From the NCBI GenBank assembly GCA_013042125.1, contig JABDQS010000034.1, positions 1 to 8,681 of the forward strand: a stretch of 8,681 nucleotides of DNA. The letters are read 5' to 3'. Made by a program: the position numbers and the translations under genes. This DNA comes from Eudoraea sp. (lineage in GTDB: Bacteria > Bacteroidota > Bacteroidia > Flavobacteriales > Flavobacteriaceae). Below, one piece after another: positions 6,496 to 8,681 of the stretch (position 1 is the first letter of the stretch; each line of letters opens with the position of its first letter). Below the pieces are notes generated by a model. The model made no database searches. It saw only the letters and a list, made by a program, of their open reading frames with translations, and had not been told where the DNA came from.

Positions 6496-6520
6496 GCCCT
6501 GTCTTTACGGGGCTTTTTTT
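6496..6520 (+). terminator. Intrinsic terminator after the PfkB kinase frame
   Basis: GCCCTGT (6496-6502) pairs with ACGGGGC (6507-6513), including one G-U pair, around a CTTT loop, and is followed by seven Ts (6514-6520). This is a strong rho-independent terminator starting two bases after the kinase TAA. Its position, 16 bases before the purF ATG, also makes it a possible attenuator for purF. Confidence 0.88.
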
Positions 6521-6536
6521 ATGATATGAATTAATT

Positions 6537-8435
6537 ATGAGTGACGCTATAAAACACGAATGTGGGATCTCCCTCATACGATTATTAAAACCTCTTGATT
6601 ACTATAAAAAGAAATACGGTTCGGCTTTTTATGGGGTAAACAAGATGTACCTTATGATGGAGAAGCAACACAACCGTGGACAAGACGGGGCTGGTTTTGC
6701 GAGCATTAAATTAGACGTAGCACCCGGTCAGCGCTATATGAGCAGAGTGCGATCTGTACAATCACAACCTATACAAGATATCTTCGCCCAGATCAATGAC
6801 CGGATCAATAGAGCCTTACAGGAACATCCCGAATACATAGAAGATGCCGAAGCTCAAAAAAAATACATCCCGTATATAGGAGAAATTCTATTAGGGCATG
6901 TGCGCTATGGAACGTTCGGGAAGAATAGCATTGAGAACGTTCATCCCTTCCTAAGACAGAATAACTGGATGCACCGTAATTTGATCGTTGCCGGTAATTT
7001 CAATATGACGAATGTTACCGAATTATTCGATAATCTCATACAACTAGGCCAACATCCAAAGGAACTGGCAGATACAGTTACGGTCATGGAAAAAATAGGT
7101 CATTTTCTGGATGATGCCGTGGCCAAGCTTTACAAACAAATAAAAAAAGAAGGGTATAACAAAATGGAAGCATCCCGTTTGATTGCGGAGCGCCTAAAAG
7201 TAGATAAGATACTCAGGAAGGCTGCAAAGAATTGGGACGGTGGCTATGCTATGGCAGGCTTACTTGGCCACGGTGACGCTTTTGTGTTAAGGGACCCTTC
7301 GGGGATCAGACCGGCCTATTTTTTTCAGGATGATGAGGTGGTAGTGGTCGCATCCGAAAGAGCTGCCATACAGACTGTCTTTAATGTACCTTATGACGCT
7401 GTAAAAGAAATAGACCCTGCTCATGCCCTTATCATTAAAAAGAACGGGAAGGTTAGCTTAGATAAAATCATGGAGCCTTTGGAAAGGAAGGCCTGTTCTT
7501 TTGAACGTATATATTTCTCCAGAGGAAGTGACAAAGAGATCTACCAGGAAAGAAAGCAATTAGGTAAGCTCATTTTTCCCAAAATCCTGACTGCCATAGA
7601 CCACGATATAAAGAACACGGTATTCTCTTATATACCAAATACAGCAGAAACTTCTTTTTTTGGAATGGTAAAGGAGGCACAGAATTATCTAAATAAGAAA
7701 AAAGAAGATCAGATCCTTGCTAAAGGTTCGGGGATCACAAGTGAAGAACTTCATGAGATCCTGGAGATACGACCGAGAATTGAAAAAGTAGCTATTAAGG
7801 ACGCCAAATTAAGGACCTTTATTACCCAGGATAGCAGCAGGGATGATCTGGTGGCCCATGTTTATGACATCTCTTATGGTTCAGTTGATAAAAACGATAA
7901 CCTGGTGATCATTGATGACAGTATAGTTAGAGGAACTACTTTGAAGAATAGTATTCTGGGGATCCTGGACAGACTATCGCCCAAAAAGATCATTGTTGTT
8001 TCTTCTGCTCCTCAGATCCGATATCCTGATTGCTATGGAATTGATATGGCTAAGTTGGAAGATTTCATTGCCTTTAAAGCCGCTCTGGAATTGCATAAGG
8101 ACCGCAAAAGTCTGCACCTGGTAGATGAGATCTACAAAAAATGCAAGGACCAATTTCACAAGAGAGATAAGGAGATCATCAATTACGTAAAGGAATTTTA
8201 TGCCCCTTTTAGTGCGGATCAGATCTCACAAAAAATAGGTGAGCTTTTAAGCCCTGACTATATAAAAGCAGAGGTGCAAGTCATTTATCAGTCGATCGAA
8301 AATCTGCACGAGGCATGTCCCAAGAATTTAGGCGACTGGTATTTCACAGGAAACTATCCAACTCCGGGAGGAAATAAGGTAGTAAATAAAGCATTTATTA
8401 ATTTCTATGAAGGAAAGAACGAGCGTGCTTATTAG
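6537..8435 (+). CDS. purF: Amidophosphoribosyltransferase, long flavobacterial type, 632 aa
   Basis: PurF commits PRPP to purine synthesis by using glutamine-derived ammonia to make 5-phosphoribosylamine. The N-terminal class II glutaminase domain begins after an 8-residue leader (MSDAIKHE), with nucleophile Cys9 in CGISLIR; as in propeptide-type PurFs, removal of the leader would expose it. Other landmarks: QHNRGQDGAGF (44-54), GHVRYGTFG (120-128), GNFNMTN (153-159), LADT (177-180), LRDPSGIRPAYF (251-262) and VASERAAI (271-278). The phosphoribosyltransferase domain holds the PRPP loop VIIDDSIVRGTT (457-468). At 632 aa it exceeds the usual 470-510, with extra segments near 75-115, 165-235 and 375-420 and an extended C-terminus. 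The CxxC that supplies two Fe-S ligands in the Bacillus type is absent (GDWYFTGNYPT instead), so no cluster is expected. The ATG at 6537 sits only 16 bases past a terminator. The gene ends in TAG, followed by a hairpin. Confidence 0.93.
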   Translation: MSDAIKHECGISLIRLLKPLDYYKKKYGSAFYGVNKMYLMMEKQHNRGQDGAGFASIKLDVAPGQRYMSRVRSVQSQPIQDIFAQINDRINRALQEHPEYIEDAEAQKKYIPYIGEILLGHVRYGTFGKNSIENVHPFLRQNNWMHRNLIVAGNFNMTNVTELFDNLIQLGQHPKELADTVTVMEKIGHFLDDAVAKLYKQIKKEGYNKMEASRLIAERLKVDKILRKAAKNWDGGYAMAGLLGHGDAFVLRDPSGIRPAYFFQDDEVVVVASERAAIQTVFNVPYDAVKEIDPAHALIIKKNGKVSLDKIMEPLERKACSFERIYFSRGSDKEIYQERKQLGKLIFPKILTAIDHDIKNTVFSYIPNTAETSFFGMVKEAQNYLNKKKEDQILAKGSGITSEELHEILEIRPRIEKVAIKDAKLRTFITQDSSRDDLVAHVYDISYGSVDKNDNLVIIDDSIVRGTTLKNSILGILDRLSPKKIIVVSSAPQIRYPDCYGIDMAKLEDFIAFKAALELHKDRKSLHLVDEIYKKCKDQFHKRDKEIINYVKEFYAPFSADQISQKIGELLSPDYIKAEVQVIYQSIENLHEACPKNLGDWYFTGNYPTPGGNKVVNKAFINFYEGKNERAY

Positions 8436-8487
8436 CAAAATATTCGATGAAATACCATTCATTGTGCATTTCATCGATAATATTTGC
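8435..8487 (+). repeat. Long imperfect inverted repeat at the purF 3' end
   Basis: CGATGAAAT (8445-8453) pairs perfectly with ATTTCATCG (8468-8476) around a 14-base loop. After a 2-base bulge, AAATATT (8438-8444) pairs with AATATTT (8479-8485), and GC at each end extends it further with one bulged A. The purF TAG contributes its last base to the stem. There is no T-run behind it, so it is more likely a 3'-end stabilising or processing hairpin than a terminator. Confidence 0.5.
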
Positions 8488-8580
8488 ATTTAATCGGCTT
8501 TATCGTCTTTCCGGACCTAAGGAAGTTACATTAGACTCGCCATAGCATAAGTAGGTTAAGTTCATGGTAAGATTTGGGGC

Positions 8581-8610
8581 AAAAAAGGTGGAGACTTCTC
8601 CACCTTTTTT
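8581..8610. terminator. Perfect bidirectional intrinsic terminator
   Basis: GGTGGAGA (8587-8594) and TCTCCACC (8597-8604) are exact inverted repeats around CT, flanked by six As (8581-8586) and six Ts (8605-8610). Each strand therefore reads as a GC-rich stem followed by a T-run. In practice the loop is probably ACTT closed by GAG/CTC. It would end transcription from purF and from any convergent gene to the right. Confidence 0.9.
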
Positions 8611-8680
8611 ATTTGGTACAGCAGTTAAAATCTATTTGGCAAAATAGGGACCTGGTTACATTGTGATGAAGTGTTCTAGT
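8609..8680 (-). CDS. Possible C-terminal end of a convergent gene (23 codons visible)
   Basis: On the minus strand one frame is open from the window edge to a TAA at 8609-8611, reading ...SLFCQIDFNCCTK. The stop falls exactly at the start of the bidirectional terminator, a position typical of a real gene end. I do not recognise the residues, the stretch is short, and open frames of this length occur by chance, so this is only a candidate. The two other minus-strand frames stop within a few codons of the edge. Confidence 0.22.
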   Translation of the reverse strand, partial: TRTLHHNVTRSLFCQIDFNCCTK

Positions 8681-8681
8681 C

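Noticed and set aside
8490..8580. Possible tRNA or sodA remnant after purF
   Set aside because: No cloverleaf or TΨC-arm pattern could be built and no superoxide dismutase residues appear; a 27-codon frame starting near 8563 runs through the terminator and is not credible.

Overview
The window looks like a stretch of conserved core chromosome from a member of the Flavobacteriia (Bacteroidota). The reasons are the gene order (acpP, fabF, rnc, an IPExxxVDY-type protein and pyk on one side; purN, a viroplasmin-type RNase H, a PfkB kinase and a long PurF on the other), the lack of Shine-Dalgarno sequences at most starts, at least one good TAnnTTTG promoter element, and a strong preference for TAA stops. 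I see no mobile element, CRISPR array, rRNA or tRNA.

Minus-strand half (1-4042). Read in the direction of transcription: acpP (acyl carrier protein), fabF (3-oxoacyl-ACP synthase II), rnc (RNase III), a small IPExxxVDY-family protein, and pyk (pyruvate kinase, cut by the window edge). fabF/rnc and IPExxxVDY/pyk are separated by only 6 and 3 bases. Two longer junctions hold strong hairpins. The acpP-fabF gap has a terminator-like stem with nine Us, likely an attenuator that lets acpP be made in excess. The rnc-IPExxxVDY gap has a near-perfect 15-pair palindrome without a U-tract.

Divergent intergenic region (4043-4285). It carries a TATTTTTG -7 element for acpP and a small hairpin just upstream of purN. 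I see no gene in it.

Plus-strand half (4286-8435). purN (GAR transformylase) overlaps a viroplasmin/RNase HI protein by one base. A PfkB-family sugar kinase follows behind its own TATATTTG promoter, but its reading frame is broken by one in-frame TGA exactly at the glycine of the DPTGAGD catalytic motif. The rest of the frame (73 codons) is intact. A textbook intrinsic terminator follows, and 16 bases later purF begins: an unusually long amidophosphoribosyltransferase of 632 aa with a Cys9 nucleophile behind a short propeptide. purN and purF act in the same de novo purine pathway.

Tail (8436-8681). It has a long imperfect hairpin beginning at the purF stop, and a perfect bidirectional terminator. 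There may also be the last codons of a convergent gene running off the edge. The most notable observation is the kinase nonsense codon. I do not see strong evidence of a wholly new system here; the other findings are regulatory hairpins and family-level oddities.
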